A stretch of DNA of 64,000 bases from an uncultured Bacteroidales bacterium (GCA_905235135.1 CAJOKR010000020.1:62001-126000); one strand, 5' to 3'. Numbered from the stretch's first letter, positions 37,801-45,552 are shown. The notes: a model not told the origin generated them from the sequence alone. Numbers and translations are program-made.

Positions 37801-40800
37801 CTTTATGTTAGTGTTAACTGTCACAGATACCTCATTCATAGAACTTTACGACACGGTTCTGCAGAACGATCTGCCTTATCCGTTGAATGATGAGGTTTAC
37901 GACACGACCGGTGTTTATGTGCAGCATAAAGAGAATGCTGCGGGTTGTGACAGCCTTATCACGCTCCATCTGACAGTGCTCTATAATGTGCGGACAGAGC
38001 TGGACAGCACGGTCTGCGACAGTCTGCTGCCGGTTATATGGAATGATATCACGTTCCAAGAAACCAGAGTCGATTCTGTTGTGCTGATTGCCGCGAATGG
38101 TGTTGACAGCACGGTGGTGATGCATTTGACGGTGAACAGTTCGACAAGTGAGACACAAGTAGTCGGTATCGTGGAGAATGACCTTCCTTATACCATCAAT
38201 GAGGTTACATACGATTCTGCCGGCACCTACGTGCAGCATCTGACCAATGCCGCCGGTTGCGACAGTGTGCTGACTATCCATCTGCTTGTAGATACCAATA
38301 GCATTTCCTACCGCACTGCGATGATTTGTCAGAATATGCTGCCTGCCGTATGGGAAGGTCACGTATGGACCGAAGCCGGGGTTGTCGTTGACACGTTTAC
38401 AGCGGTTTCCGGTGCGGATAGTATTGTGGTGAAGACCTTGAATGTGGGATTGCCCACCACGAGTGAGATTTACGATACCATAGTGCAGAATAATTTGCCG
38501 TATGTTTTGAACGACAGTATTTACTATGTCCCAGATGATTACGTGCAGCATCGGATCAATGCCGCCGGTTGCGACAGTACTATTACACTCCATCTGACAG
38601 TGTTTTATAACGTGCGGACGGAGCTGGACAGCACGGTCTGTGACAGTCTGCTGCCGGTCGTTTGGAACGATATTACATTCACGGAGGCAGGTGTGGATTC
38701 GGTCACATACCAGGCCGCCAGCGGGGCGGACAGTGTTGTGGTGATGACTCTAACGGTAAAGGAATCGTCAGACAGTTTGCTGGTAATCAGCGAAATAGAG
38801 AACAACCTTCCATACATCATCAATGGGTTTGAGTACGATTCTACGGGAGTTTATGTGCAACATTTGGACAATGCGATGGGTTGCGACAGTACCCTCACCA
38901 TCGCGTTGACGGTGCTGTACAATGTGCGGACGGAAGTGGATAGTGCGGTGTGTGACAGTCTGTTGCCGATTCTCTGGAATGATGTGGAATTTACAGGTGC
39001 AGGTACGGATTCCGTTACGTTGACTGCCTCCACGGGGGTCGATAGTACGGTGGTGATGACCCTGACGGTGAATTATCCAACAGCCGCGACCTTTGCGGAC
39101 ACTGTGCTGGAGAACAATTTACCGTCATATCAGCTGAATGGGTTCCATTATGACACAGCGGGCACTTACATCCAGCATCTGACCAACGTGAATGGTTGTG
39201 ACAGTGTGTTGACGTTACAACTGACTGTCCTCTATAATGTTACATCCGAAGTAGATTCCACCGTTTGCCCGAATGAGCTGCCCTTTACGTGGAACGGCAA
39301 AGTGTTTACGACTGTCGGGACACAGACGGCTATGCTGACTGCCGCCAACGGGGTGGACAGCATCGTGACTATGACGTTGTATTTGTTCCCGAGTCCGAAT
39401 GCCCACATCACTGGTCCGGAAGTGCTGTGTGCCGACAATTTTGCGGTGCTTGTTGCCGATAGCGCCACCTCTTACTTGTGGAGTACTGGCGATACCACTC
39501 AGACTACAAATGTCTATACTATCGGTGTTTACAGTCTGACGGTCACGAACGAGTATGGCTGTATCGCTACCGACTCCTTGCCTTTGACTGAATCCGTTAC
39601 CGTGAACCCCATCGAATACTTCCAGTTTCCAGACCTTTGTGCCGGCAACGACTATTCCATCACAGTTGGTCACCAGAGTACATGCACCATCGTTTTGGAA
39701 AATCCCGTATCGACGCTTTCTTGGGCTGATACCGTTTTCCTGCCCGACGGGGTCTATTGTTCGCCTTACGGTTGTTCCTATCAGTCACCGCTCACGTTCA
39801 CGGATTTCGCGCCTGGATCGACGGTGAGTTCCGTCAATGACATTCTGTACGTTCGTCTCAACATGGAGCATTCCTACGCGAGCGACGTTTATATCAACTT
39901 GACTTGTCCAAATGGGCAGAAGGCTGATATTCTGAAATTTAAAGGTCACAGTAGTAGTACTTTTGATGGACCGTGCATGTCTGAAATCCCGCTGACATCC
40001 AGAAATTGGCAAAACGGGAACAACGCAAGCGGCAGCACCTTCTTCGGTATGGCTTACGACCATTCTTCACAGGGAAATAATGCTTGTAATCCCAATACCT
40101 ACGATAATGCTCCTGGAATAGGGTGGAATTACTGCTGGTCTAACAACAATGACCAAGGTTATACCTACGCCCCGGGTCAGGGCAGTCTGGTTTACAGAGC
40201 GGTCAATGCCCATGAACATACCAATCCTTATTATACTTTTTGGAATGGCGAAGCACATTATGTGGACATCTTTGATTCCTCCAATGTGACGGCAGGAACG
40301 CAGTTTTATCATCCGGACCAGTCATTCCAAAGTCTCATTGGGTGTCCGTTGAACGGCTCTTGGTATATCGAGGTCATTGACGGGACGAATGAGGATAACG
40401 GTTACATCTTCGAATGGGAGCTGGCGTTGGCTCCGTATCTGGTCCCCACCTCATTTTCAGATGTGACACTCGTTACGGTGGACGGTCCATGGGTAACCAC
40501 CCTTAGCGATACGTCATTCCTTTTCTCGCCGCCCGACACGCTCGAACACGATACGGTGGTAGCTTATACCTTCCACTTACAAGACCAATATGGTTGCGGC
40601 TACGATACCACGGTCTATCTTAATGTTTATATGCAGAGTAATACGGTCTTCGACACCACCGTTTGCGGCAGTTTTGTGTGGAATGGGACGACCTACACGC
40701 AGAGTCAGGAAATCACGTGGAATGGGGTCAACGTGCATGGTTGTGACAGCACGGTGGCCATCAATCTGACGGTGTATCCCATACCGACAACGACTATCTC

Positions 40801-42826
40801 AGGTCTGCCTGTTCCTTGCGTTGATGATACTGCGCATCTTACTGCCGTTTGTGCAGACACTGCTGCCCTTCTCGTCTGGAGTACCGGCGATACGGCGCAA
40901 ACCATTACGGTAACCTCATCTGGCGACTATGGTGTCACAGCTACAAACCCAAAATGCAGCTACGACGCAACGGTCTCTGTCGAGTTCACCAGTCCGACCT
41001 ATTCAACGGTTGAGGACACCGTTTGTGACAGTCTCCTTTGGAACGGAACCCTCTACACCCAAACGGGCGTCTATATGGACACGCTGATAAACAGTGTTGG
41101 TTGCGATAGTATTATAGCACTCAATTTGACAGTACTTTACAGCTCTATTACATACGACACATTGCTTCTGATGCAGAACCAGCTGCCGTATTATTTCGCG
41201 CCGTTGGATACCACTTTCCCGGTTGGGTCGCCGGCGGAGTTCCAGTTCAGCTATACCTTCCCGGCTCAGAACGGTTGCGACTCCGTCATTATGGAGAAAG
41301 TGTATGTCTTTATGAACTATTCGTTTGCCTTCGATACGACCGTTTGTGCCGATGCGTTGCCGTTGCAATGGCATGGGCACACGTTTGCGGGGGCAGGTAC
41401 GATTACCGATTCGCTGCAAACAGTGCATGGTAGCGATAGTGTGCTGACTTATACCGTGACTGTGGATGCCCTTAGCGCGACTATCGGCAACGTAACCCAT
41501 ATTAACTGCTACGGTGAGAGTACAGGTGCGGCTACGGCCACAGTCACCGGAGGAATTTCGCCGCTGGCCTACCAATGGACGAACAGTACTGGCTCTATGG
41601 TCTCTGTCACGACACAGATCAGCAACCAGCCGGCGGGAGATTACACGTTCACGGTCACAGATAATGTGGGATGTTCAGCCACCGCCACGGTGACGCTTAA
41701 CACGCTTCATGGGCAGATGTCACCTGGCACTATTTCCGGTCCGCAGACGCTATGCTACGGTGATACGCTCGGACAGGTCAACGGTACCGCGGCTACCGGC
41801 GATGAGTGCACTTATCAATGGCAGATTTCTACCGATGGCAATACGTGGACTCCGGCTGCCGGCACCAACAACACCCAGAACTATACGCTTCTCACGCCCG
41901 CCACCAGCGACTTTCAGCTGCGTCGCGCTTGGATTGGCGGGGCTTGCGGCACCTTGTATAGCGATACGTTAACCATTGCGGTCTGGCCGGTCAGCAGCGA
42001 CACGATTTACGATGAACTGTGCGAGGGACAACCCTATCAGCAACACGGTTTCGACATTTCCGGGGCGGAAACGATGGGACATGACAGCTTGACGTTCGTG
42101 GAACATTACACCAGCGTGAACGGTTGCGACAGTGCGGTGACTCTTATGCTGACCATCCATAAACCGCAGGAGACGAACCTCAATGTCGAGATTTGCGAGG
42201 GAGACGGCTACTATGGGAACGGGTTTGCGATTCCCGCGTCGGAGACCGTGGGTGCGGACAGCCTGATGCGCGTCCTGAACCTGCAAACGACCGACGGTTG
42301 TGACAGCATCGTGCGGTTGGAGGCTACCATCATCGACACTGCGCTGCGCATCGAAAACCTCACCCCCGACTTCTGTGAAGACATGCAGGCTGAGTTGGTG
42401 GTGGTGACCAACATGACCGACTACGTATGGAGCACGGGTGAGCAGATGCCGAACATCACGGTGATTGCGCCCGGCATGTATATGGTCACGGCCTCGCAGG
42501 GAGAATGCAGTGTCAGTGCGAGATACGTCATCGAACCTTGCATTTTCGAGCTATATCTGCCCAATGCCATCTCGCCCAGCCGCACAGATGGTCTGAACGA
42601 CTACTTCAGCATCTCGGAACATGCGCAAGGGATGATCAACTTATTCGAAATCAGTATCTTCAACCGCTGGGGTGAGCTGGTGTTCTATTCCAACAACAAA
42701 GGTTTCCAATGGAATGGAGAGGTGAATGGCCAGATTTACTACCAGAATGTTTATAATTACGTTATTGAATACACCGACAGTGCGGGACGCCCGTATAGGG
42801 TGACGGGTACGATTACGGTGCTGTAA
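31859..42826 (+). CDS. giant T9SS type B surface protein with P-domain-like, GCDS and SprB-like repeats
   Basis: 3655 aa. Signal peptide MRRILVILWMLCFGLLSAQ, then a DUF1566-like module (about 20-190). Four proprotein-convertase P-domain-like units follow, at about residues 330-580, 795-1040, 1330-1560 and 2610-2860, each with DTVFLPDGV or similar, RINMEHSY, YINLTCPNGQKADIL, AGTQFYHPD and a tail like YIEVMDGNNIDNGYIF. Between them are Ig-like YLWSTGDTTQTITV units. Residues about 1840-2510 hold paired repeats of roughly 60 aa ending GCDSxxTLHLTV and GVDSTVVMTLTV. A SprB-like repeat lies near 3205-3280. The last 95 residues (LPNAISPSRTDGLNDYF ... FNRWGELVFYSN) are the gliding-associated type B T9SS sorting domain. 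Likely an extended adhesin; no protease catalytic residues seen. Confidence 0.88.
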   Translation: MRRILVILWMLCFGLLSAQTYHIGDVYTAPDGSQGIVYYLHPDGSGGWVVALNDASVGCPWGDDSDVPGLVNVTSYYSQYTLADTAGYSNTQTLRNYQNNNTTYAAGKVDFDNGWVLPSVSQLLMLYGQLPFISSALTGAGGTEMVDEAYWTSTEKDASSAYIVYFSFGYLNDDIKTNPYHVRAVRSFTNEPNYLWSTGDTTSTITVTPSQTTEYTVTVTSQWGCTGTASKVITTLTPISTSTHYFLCDNASDTLTAREAASYQWSTGDSTRSVMITDAGFYLVTATLAGGECPVVDTFKVTNVKVNGISDISIPEMCAGNSTTVTLGTDAICNVTLVTYETILALHDTVFLPDGVECEPYGCSYQSPLTFAGYADTAHVNSVNDIRYLRINMEHSYAGDLYINLTCPNGQKADILRWGYQIYSSDCASQISNASFGWQSDEEGVYNSPMSTDFGLANKPSDSEFPCDPDRTKNAFGTGWDYCWSNNTNQGYTYADGNGSLIYRSCNSQNYGSFWNSLYIFDSSDVVAGTQFYHPDESFESLIGCPLNGSWYIEVMDGNNIDNGYIFGWELALAEDIQTIEYADVVHTVVEGPWVTAISDSSFLFSPPADLPHDTVVDYLFHCYSQFGCGYDTLVSISIIARKFVESDTLVCDSFVWNGVTYTADTTLSDTLTGIHGCDSIVTVYVHIITSPTVTISGAQYICADSSVILTASDAQSYLWSTGDTTQTITVSEPGIYTVTATFVGGCTAESAEFQLFESVSPIIGAHLSDMVAGDTQTVVIGTSVDANLQYANAPSTVTYSNITFLPDGVPCDTLGCSYTAEMVFTDFPDTAVIHSAEEIRYIRLNMEHSALIDLYINLTCPNGQQADILKKYDGNSSSECSGYIGNSHRGWPSGNVQSVYGSHYPHKMTWLGEPNTSNSNNNSSFPCDSSKNKPGVGWNYCWSNNTTEGYQYASANGSLMDTSNAILYYNNGVVALSNLKKIVIDSSNFAAGTQFYHPDVSFDSLVGCPINGTWTVEVIDGISSNNGYIFESELSFANYLLEDHVVSVIQMDFDSLWVTQINDSVFIITPPDTLANDTTVTYTFTLIDENGCVFDTTVTITIYAHKHTVLYDTICLGDTLDFNGQLLTQEGVYYDTIHTVIGYDSVVTLNLALKALLEVSITASVDTTCAGVPVTLQVSASDNLMAYLWSTGDTTASITVVQEENTDYSVTVTSTYQCTGAASKTVAVGELFPMSTSVYICESTPDTLTAREGDAFLWSTGDTTQSIVVSDVNIYMVTVSSASDCQVVDTFKVISVQISEIPHVEIPEMCAGGSYPIVVGNNVISSQTSITHETIHSIHDTVFLPDGVYCEPYGCYYSVPFAFTGYADTAHVNSVQDIRYVRINMEHSYSSDLYINLTCPNGQKADILRCGGTYIASLHSECSVNIPLNSFGWQLGMGNNTSADTRFGLPYQNNDIPDNYLCDRTYPENVPGVGWNYCWSQNDNYSYAGGDGSLIYRNENAHYAIPGNKSFDSSNVAVGSQFYHPDDSFDSLVGCPLNGVWHIEVMDGMDTENGYIFECELALPEDIQTVEFADEVQVEVEGPWVTATSDSTFVFSPPVTLSHDTTVNYSFHYHNQFGCSYDTVIEVNFYARYIDTLSLSACDSIVWNGVTYTADTTLTDTLTCIHGCDSIVTVNLHVTPTSPVTISGPQFFCADAEVTLTANVEIEPLSYLWSNGATTPTITVGDVGVYSVTAFYADGCTSESADFLLQEAQNPIIDAHLSDMVAGDTQYLDLTLQPDASIDLMLLQGPWAIIHPDTTFTVTPPDTLENDTLVTYTFTLIDTNGCSFDTVIHITVYAHKHTDLYNTIYASELPYSWNGLTFTQAGCQDTLFLTTHGADSLVTMHLSVKYPYDTTVCENQIPLYWHGQTFISTASVTISHSLGCADSIEVISVSVHPVYHDTTEYTICANELPYLWHNQEISTSGTYYDSLTSSFNCDSIFMLVLTVTDTSFIELYDTVLQNDLPYPLNDEVYDTTGVYVQHKENAAGCDSLITLHLTVLYNVRTELDSTVCDSLLPVIWNDITFQETRVDSVVLIAANGVDSTVVMHLTVNSSTSETQVVGIVENDLPYTINEVTYDSAGTYVQHLTNAAGCDSVLTIHLLVDTNSISYRTAMICQNMLPAVWEGHVWTEAGVVVDTFTAVSGADSIVVKTLNVGLPTTSEIYDTIVQNNLPYVLNDSIYYVPDDYVQHRINAAGCDSTITLHLTVFYNVRTELDSTVCDSLLPVVWNDITFTEAGVDSVTYQAASGADSVVVMTLTVKESSDSLLVISEIENNLPYIINGFEYDSTGVYVQHLDNAMGCDSTLTIALTVLYNVRTEVDSAVCDSLLPILWNDVEFTGAGTDSVTLTASTGVDSTVVMTLTVNYPTAATFADTVLENNLPSYQLNGFHYDTAGTYIQHLTNVNGCDSVLTLQLTVLYNVTSEVDSTVCPNELPFTWNGKVFTTVGTQTAMLTAANGVDSIVTMTLYLFPSPNAHITGPEVLCADNFAVLVADSATSYLWSTGDTTQTTNVYTIGVYSLTVTNEYGCIATDSLPLTESVTVNPIEYFQFPDLCAGNDYSITVGHQSTCTIVLENPVSTLSWADTVFLPDGVYCSPYGCSYQSPLTFTDFAPGSTVSSVNDILYVRLNMEHSYASDVYINLTCPNGQKADILKFKGHSSSTFDGPCMSEIPLTSRNWQNGNNASGSTFFGMAYDHSSQGNNACNPNTYDNAPGIGWNYCWSNNNDQGYTYAPGQGSLVYRAVNAHEHTNPYYTFWNGEAHYVDIFDSSNVTAGTQFYHPDQSFQSLIGCPLNGSWYIEVIDGTNEDNGYIFEWELALAPYLVPTSFSDVTLVTVDGPWVTTLSDTSFLFSPPDTLEHDTVVAYTFHLQDQYGCGYDTTVYLNVYMQSNTVFDTTVCGSFVWNGTTYTQSQEITWNGVNVHGCDSTVAINLTVYPIPTTTISGLPVPCVDDTAHLTAVCADTAALLVWSTGDTAQTITVTSSGDYGVTATNPKCSYDATVSVEFTSPTYSTVEDTVCDSLLWNGTLYTQTGVYMDTLINSVGCDSIIALNLTVLYSSITYDTLLLMQNQLPYYFAPLDTTFPVGSPAEFQFSYTFPAQNGCDSVIMEKVYVFMNYSFAFDTTVCADALPLQWHGHTFAGAGTITDSLQTVHGSDSVLTYTVTVDALSATIGNVTHINCYGESTGAATATVTGGISPLAYQWTNSTGSMVSVTTQISNQPAGDYTFTVTDNVGCSATATVTLNTLHGQMSPGTISGPQTLCYGDTLGQVNGTAATGDECTYQWQISTDGNTWTPAAGTNNTQNYTLLTPATSDFQLRRAWIGGACGTLYSDTLTIAVWPVSSDTIYDELCEGQPYQQHGFDISGAETMGHDSLTFVEHYTSVNGCDSAVTLMLTIHKPQETNLNVEICEGDGYYGNGFAIPASETVGADSLMRVLNLQTTDGCDSIVRLEATIIDTALRIENLTPDFCEDMQAELVVVTNMTDYVWSTGEQMPNITVIAPGMYMVTASQGECSVSARYVIEPCIFELYLPNAISPSRTDGLNDYFSISEHAQGMINLFEISIFNRWGELVFYSNNKGFQWNGEVNGQIYYQNVYNYVIEYTDSAGRPYRVTGTITVL

Positions 42827-42847
42827 ACGCGCCAACGGCACGTCTTA

Positions 42848-42945
42848 CCCATACTCTACCCATACTGCAGGCATACTGCAGGCATAGTGCAGGCATACTG
42901 TAACCATACCCTCGGGTATGCATATACTATGCCTGCCCTATGGCT
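42848..42945. repeat. GCAGGCATACT short tandem repeats
   Basis: Direct 11-base units (CATACTGCAGG, with CATAGTGCAGG and CATACTGTAAC variants), then an inverted CATACCCTCGGGTATG, filling the 125-bp gap between the convergent giant gene and ispD. No other content. Confidence 0.85.
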
Positions 42946-42951
42946 GATGGT

Positions 42952-43662
42952 TTAGAAGGACGGAATTAGGTGCTTTTCCAAGGTAACGACATCCTCCGGA
43001 TAGGTGAGCTTCATATTGGAGACCTCGCCGGGGACGATAAAGATGGGGATTTCGGGACAATAACGGAGGAGCACGCCGCAATCGTCGGTGCTGGTGAAAT
43101 CTTTATCCTGCAGTGCTTTACGATAGGCTTCGCGAATCACGTTGAGGTGGAAGGCCTGCGGGGTTTGGGCGCAGCGCAGTCGAGCGCGGGTAGGGATTCC
43201 CGCAATGTGTTGTCCATCGTCGGTTACCTCGAAAATGGTGTCCGTAGCGGGTATCGCCACGGCTACCGCCGGATGGGACTGTAATGCCGTAACGGTTTCG
43301 TTGATAATCCGTTGGCTTACTGCTGGGCGAGCTGCATCGTGGAAGATGAGGTTCGCTTCGGTAGTGCCTTCGTAGGCGTTGAGGGCCGCGAGGGTTGAGA
43401 GGTATCTTTCCGCACCGCCGGGCAGCAGCTTACGCACCTTCTGCCAGCCGTTACGGTCGATAATCTCCTGCATCTGCGGCAGATAGTCGGGATGCATCAC
43501 CACCGCAATCTCATCGATGGCCTCGCATTTTTCGAATGCCCCGACGCTATATTCGATGACGGTTTTCCCCGCCAACGGCAGGAACTGCTTCGGCAGCGCA
43601 GATCCGAATCGCTGCCCGCTGCCACCGGCGAGGATGATGGCTATGTTTCGTTGTTTCTTCAT
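42952..43662 (-). CDS. ispD: 2-C-methyl-D-erythritol 4-phosphate cytidylyltransferase
   Basis: Third step of the MEP isoprenoid pathway (CTP + MEP to CDP-ME). The nucleotide-binding start AIILAGGSGQRFGSALPKQFLPLAGK, the FHDAARPAV motif and the GIPTRARLRCAQTPQAF block are all present. 236 aa from ATG 43662. The track's start at 43722 adds MQLTPYKRRRSVMWG, a translation of the dispersed CCCCACA element, and is rejected. It is consistent with the polyprenyl synthase at 14.5 kb as isoprenoid supply, though not linked in an operon. Confidence 0.94.
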   Translation of the reverse strand: MKKQRNIAIILAGGSGQRFGSALPKQFLPLAGKTVIEYSVGAFEKCEAIDEIAVVMHPDYLPQMQEIIDRNGWQKVRKLLPGGAERYLSTLAALNAYEGTTEANLIFHDAARPAVSQRIINETVTALQSHPAVAVAIPATDTIFEVTDDGQHIAGIPTRARLRCAQTPQAFHLNVIREAYRKALQDKDFTSTDDCGVLLRYCPEIPIFIVPGEVSNMKLTYPEDVVTLEKHLIPSF

Positions 43663-43678
43663 TGTTTGTTCTGGACTA

Positions 43679-43760
43679 CCCCACATTACGCTCCTTCGTC
43701 GCTTATATGGGGTTAATTGCACTTCGTGCGTCTTGCCTCTTCGAGGCTGCTTAAGGAAGT
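43679..43760 (-). repeat. three-hairpin 'CCCCACA' element, copy C
   Basis: Minus strand: CTTCCTTAAGCAGCCTCGAA (box 1), GCACGAAGTGC (box 2), CCCCATAT...ATGTGGGG (diverged box 3). It ends 16 bases before the ispD ATG, the same position as copy B before its gene. An ATGAAACAA precedes box 1 as ATGAAAAA does in copy A. Confidence 0.88.
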
Positions 43761-43838
43761 TGTTTCATATTACTACCCCGCCCTTCGGGCACCCCTTCTA
43801 CAATAGAAGGGGAATTGGAGCCGCTCGTTCCTAATTCT

Positions 43839-43884
43839 CTGTTGCCTGTTGCCTGTTGCCTGTTGCCTAATGCCTGTTGCCTAA
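43839..43884 (-). repeat. GGCAACA tandem repeat
   Basis: Minus strand: the yitT stop TAG is followed by TTTAGGCAACAGGCATTAGG and more GGCAACA units. A related tract is at 50308-50361. Confidence 0.88.
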
Positions 43885-43885
43885 A

Positions 43886-44827
43886 CTACTCCGTCGGCAG
43901 TGCCTTGAACCCCTGTCCCATGATTTCCGCGCTGTCGATGACGTTCACGAAGGCGGTGGGGTCGATGTGGCGGATGTTGTTTTTCAGCTTGACGAGGTCG
44001 GTGCGCTCCAGCGAGACGTAGATCATGCTGCGCTCGGTGCCGGCGTAGAGGCCTTGGCCGAGGAACAGCGTGCCGCCGCGATGGAGGTCGTTGAGGATGT
44101 AGCTGCGCATGGCCTCCACGTTGTCGGTCACGATATAGACCGTCTTGTAGCTCTTCATGCCCTCCACGATGAGGTCGATGACCTTGCCCTCGATGTAGAT
44201 CAGGATGATGGAGTAGATGGGTAGCCGGATCTGTTTGAAGGCGATGAGGGTGGTGAGGGTGATGACGGAATCGACGATCATCACCAGCTTGCCGAGGGAG
44301 ATTTTCGTGTATTTGTGGATGATCATGGAGATGATGTCGCTGCCGCCGGAAGTGGCGCCCGACTTGAAAATCAGCCCGATAGCGATACCGTATATGATGC
44401 CGGCGACCACCGTATTCAGGAAGTAGTCGGGGATGAAGAACAGATCGCTATGCGGGATCTGCACCATAGTGGGCATGGTTGCCGCATCCACAATGCCTTC
44501 GTGAATGACGGGGTTGTAGCCCCAGAAAGTCTCCATCACCCAGGTGAATGCGAAAATCAGGATGGTGGAAAGGATGGTCTTGAACCCGAACTTGGGACCG
44601 AGAATCCAGGTGCCGATAAGGAGCAGCGGGATGTCCATGCAGATGGCGTAGTAACTGATTTTCCACGGCCACACGGTATTCAGCACGTTGGAAAGACCGT
44701 AGGTGCCGCCGGGGGCCAGCAGGTAGGGGTTGACAAACATCACGTCGCCGACTGCAAAAAGGAAGCTGCCGGCAATCAGCATCAAGTATGCGATAATCTG
44801 CTCTTTAGCATTGTTTTTCTGTCTCAT
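43886..44827 (-). CDS. YitT family membrane protein (DUF161/DUF2179)
   Basis: 313-aa integral membrane protein of unknown activity. The N-terminal five or six hydrophobic segments contain the family pattern FVNPYLLAPGGTYGLSNVL and SGATSGGSDIISMIIHKYT. The C-terminal cytoplasmic DUF2179 domain begins near YIVTDNVEAMRSYI and includes GGTLFLGQGLYAGTERSMIY. The length is normal. It has a -7 box 23 bases upstream. The stop abuts a GGCAACA repeat. A transport role is often assumed for the family but is not proven. Confidence 0.9.
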   Translation of the reverse strand: MRQKNNAKEQIIAYLMLIAGSFLFAVGDVMFVNPYLLAPGGTYGLSNVLNTVWPWKISYYAICMDIPLLLIGTWILGPKFGFKTILSTILIFAFTWVMETFWGYNPVIHEGIVDAATMPTMVQIPHSDLFFIPDYFLNTVVAGIIYGIAIGLIFKSGATSGGSDIISMIIHKYTKISLGKLVMIVDSVITLTTLIAFKQIRLPIYSIILIYIEGKVIDLIVEGMKSYKTVYIVTDNVEAMRSYILNDLHRGGTLFLGQGLYAGTERSMIYVSLERTDLVKLKNNIRHIDPTAFVNVIDSAEIMGQGFKALPTE

Positions 44828-44849
44828 TCCGCTTGTTTTTTTGTGGCGG

Positions 44850-44857
44850 CAAAGATA
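44850..44857 (-). promoter_or_regulatory. -7 box TATCTTTG before yitT
   Basis: Minus strand, 23 bases before the yitT ATG. A second candidate, TATTTTTG, lies near 44957. Confidence 0.65.
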
Positions 44858-44865
44858 CGAATTTT

Positions 44866-44900
44866 GGCTGTTGGCTGTTAGCTATTAGCTGTTGGCTTTT
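44866..44900. repeat. GGCTGTTAGCT-type tandem repeat
   Basis: GGCTGTTGGCTGTTAGCTAT and onward: five imperfect 7-bp units in the yitT upstream region. Confidence 0.75.
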
Positions 44901-44970
44901 CGCCATTTCTTACGGCTTTATACGGCAGGTATGCCTCAGCACCTATCTTGTCGCTGCAAAAATACAACGT

Positions 44971-45210
44971 TCAATATCTCAGCACATCCTTGATAGAGTA
45001 AATCTTGCTCATCGCATCAAAGGAAAAATACTGGTCGTCCATAATCATGTAATCCTCACGCTGCGAAAGACTTAGTTTCTTTATATCCGGAAACATGGAG
45101 ACGGGAACCATCACAACACGGCCATCGGTCAAAAACACGGCCATCATGCCGCGCTTCATACCAAAGTCCAGTTTCTTTATTCCTAAATTGGTATCCTTGT
45201 ATTTACACAT
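44971..45210 (-). CDS. DUF2442-like protein
   Basis: 79-aa soluble protein. The core VFLTDGRVVMVPVSMFPDIKKLS ... DDQYFSFDAMSKIYSIKDVL matches the DUF2442 pattern, in which a DG[RT] strand is followed by a P-[ILV]-x-x-[FY]-P loop and a 'sl...L' end. It follows the DUF4160-like gene by eight bases, in the usual order of this pair. DUF2442/DUF4160 neighbours are often suspected to be toxin-antitoxin-like modules; I see no proof of that here. Confidence 0.72.
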   Translation of the reverse strand: MCKYKDTNLGIKKLDFGMKRGMMAVFLTDGRVVMVPVSMFPDIKKLSLSQREDYMIMDDQYFSFDAMSKIYSIKDVLRY

Positions 45211-45218
45211 ACTGTCTG

Positions 45219-45521
45219 TTATTTTATCTTTTTAATCCTAATCTTCTCACCATCAAAAACCTTGTCAATCAGTCTATTCAACTCTTCCCAATGGTCATCT
45301 ATTGCTTTGATGATTTCCGCTTCTTCCGTTGCACTCAATTCAGACCAAGCTATCTCAATGTCTTTTTGCCCATTCTTTTCAATCCAAATTTTCGCCACCG
45401 TATTTCCCCTATGCGATCGTTTGTTGCCTTTTCGCACCACATGGATGTGCCTCCTGTTCTCTGTAGCATCAGCGGGGAAGACCGAGAGTATAAATCCGAG
45501 TATGAATGCTAGTTTGCCCAT
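45219..45521 (-). CDS. DUF4160-like protein
   Basis: 100-aa protein. The pattern SVFPADATENRRHIHVV ... AKIWIEKNG ... ELSATEEAEIIKAIDDHWEELNRLID matches DUF4160, with the HxHV pair and the AKIW strand being characteristic. A Lys-rich insert (RKGNKRSHRGN) interrupts the first strand. The first 17 residues are hydrophobic (LAFILGFILSVF), but this is normal for the family and not necessarily a signal peptide. Paired with the DUF2442-like gene eight bases downstream, under a -7 box at 45545. Confidence 0.72.
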   Translation of the reverse strand: MGKLAFILGFILSVFPADATENRRHIHVVRKGNKRSHRGNTVAKIWIEKNGQKDIEIAWSELSATEEAEIIKAIDDHWEELNRLIDKVFDGEKIRIKKIK

Positions 45522-45544
45522 AGTGATATTATTTTTTCAACCCG

Positions 45545-45552
45545 CAAAAATA
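45545..45552 (-). promoter_or_regulatory. -7 box TATTTTTG before the DUF4160/DUF2442 pair
   Basis: TAnnTTTG on the minus strand, 24 bases before the DUF4160-like ATG. The rest of the gap to 45628 holds a short ATTCGCAAA direct repeat. Confidence 0.6.

Noticed and set aside
37380-39400. Recent tandem duplication in the giant gene's repeat stalk
   Set aside because: Units are diverged at the nucleotide level, so they look old rather than an assembly expansion.
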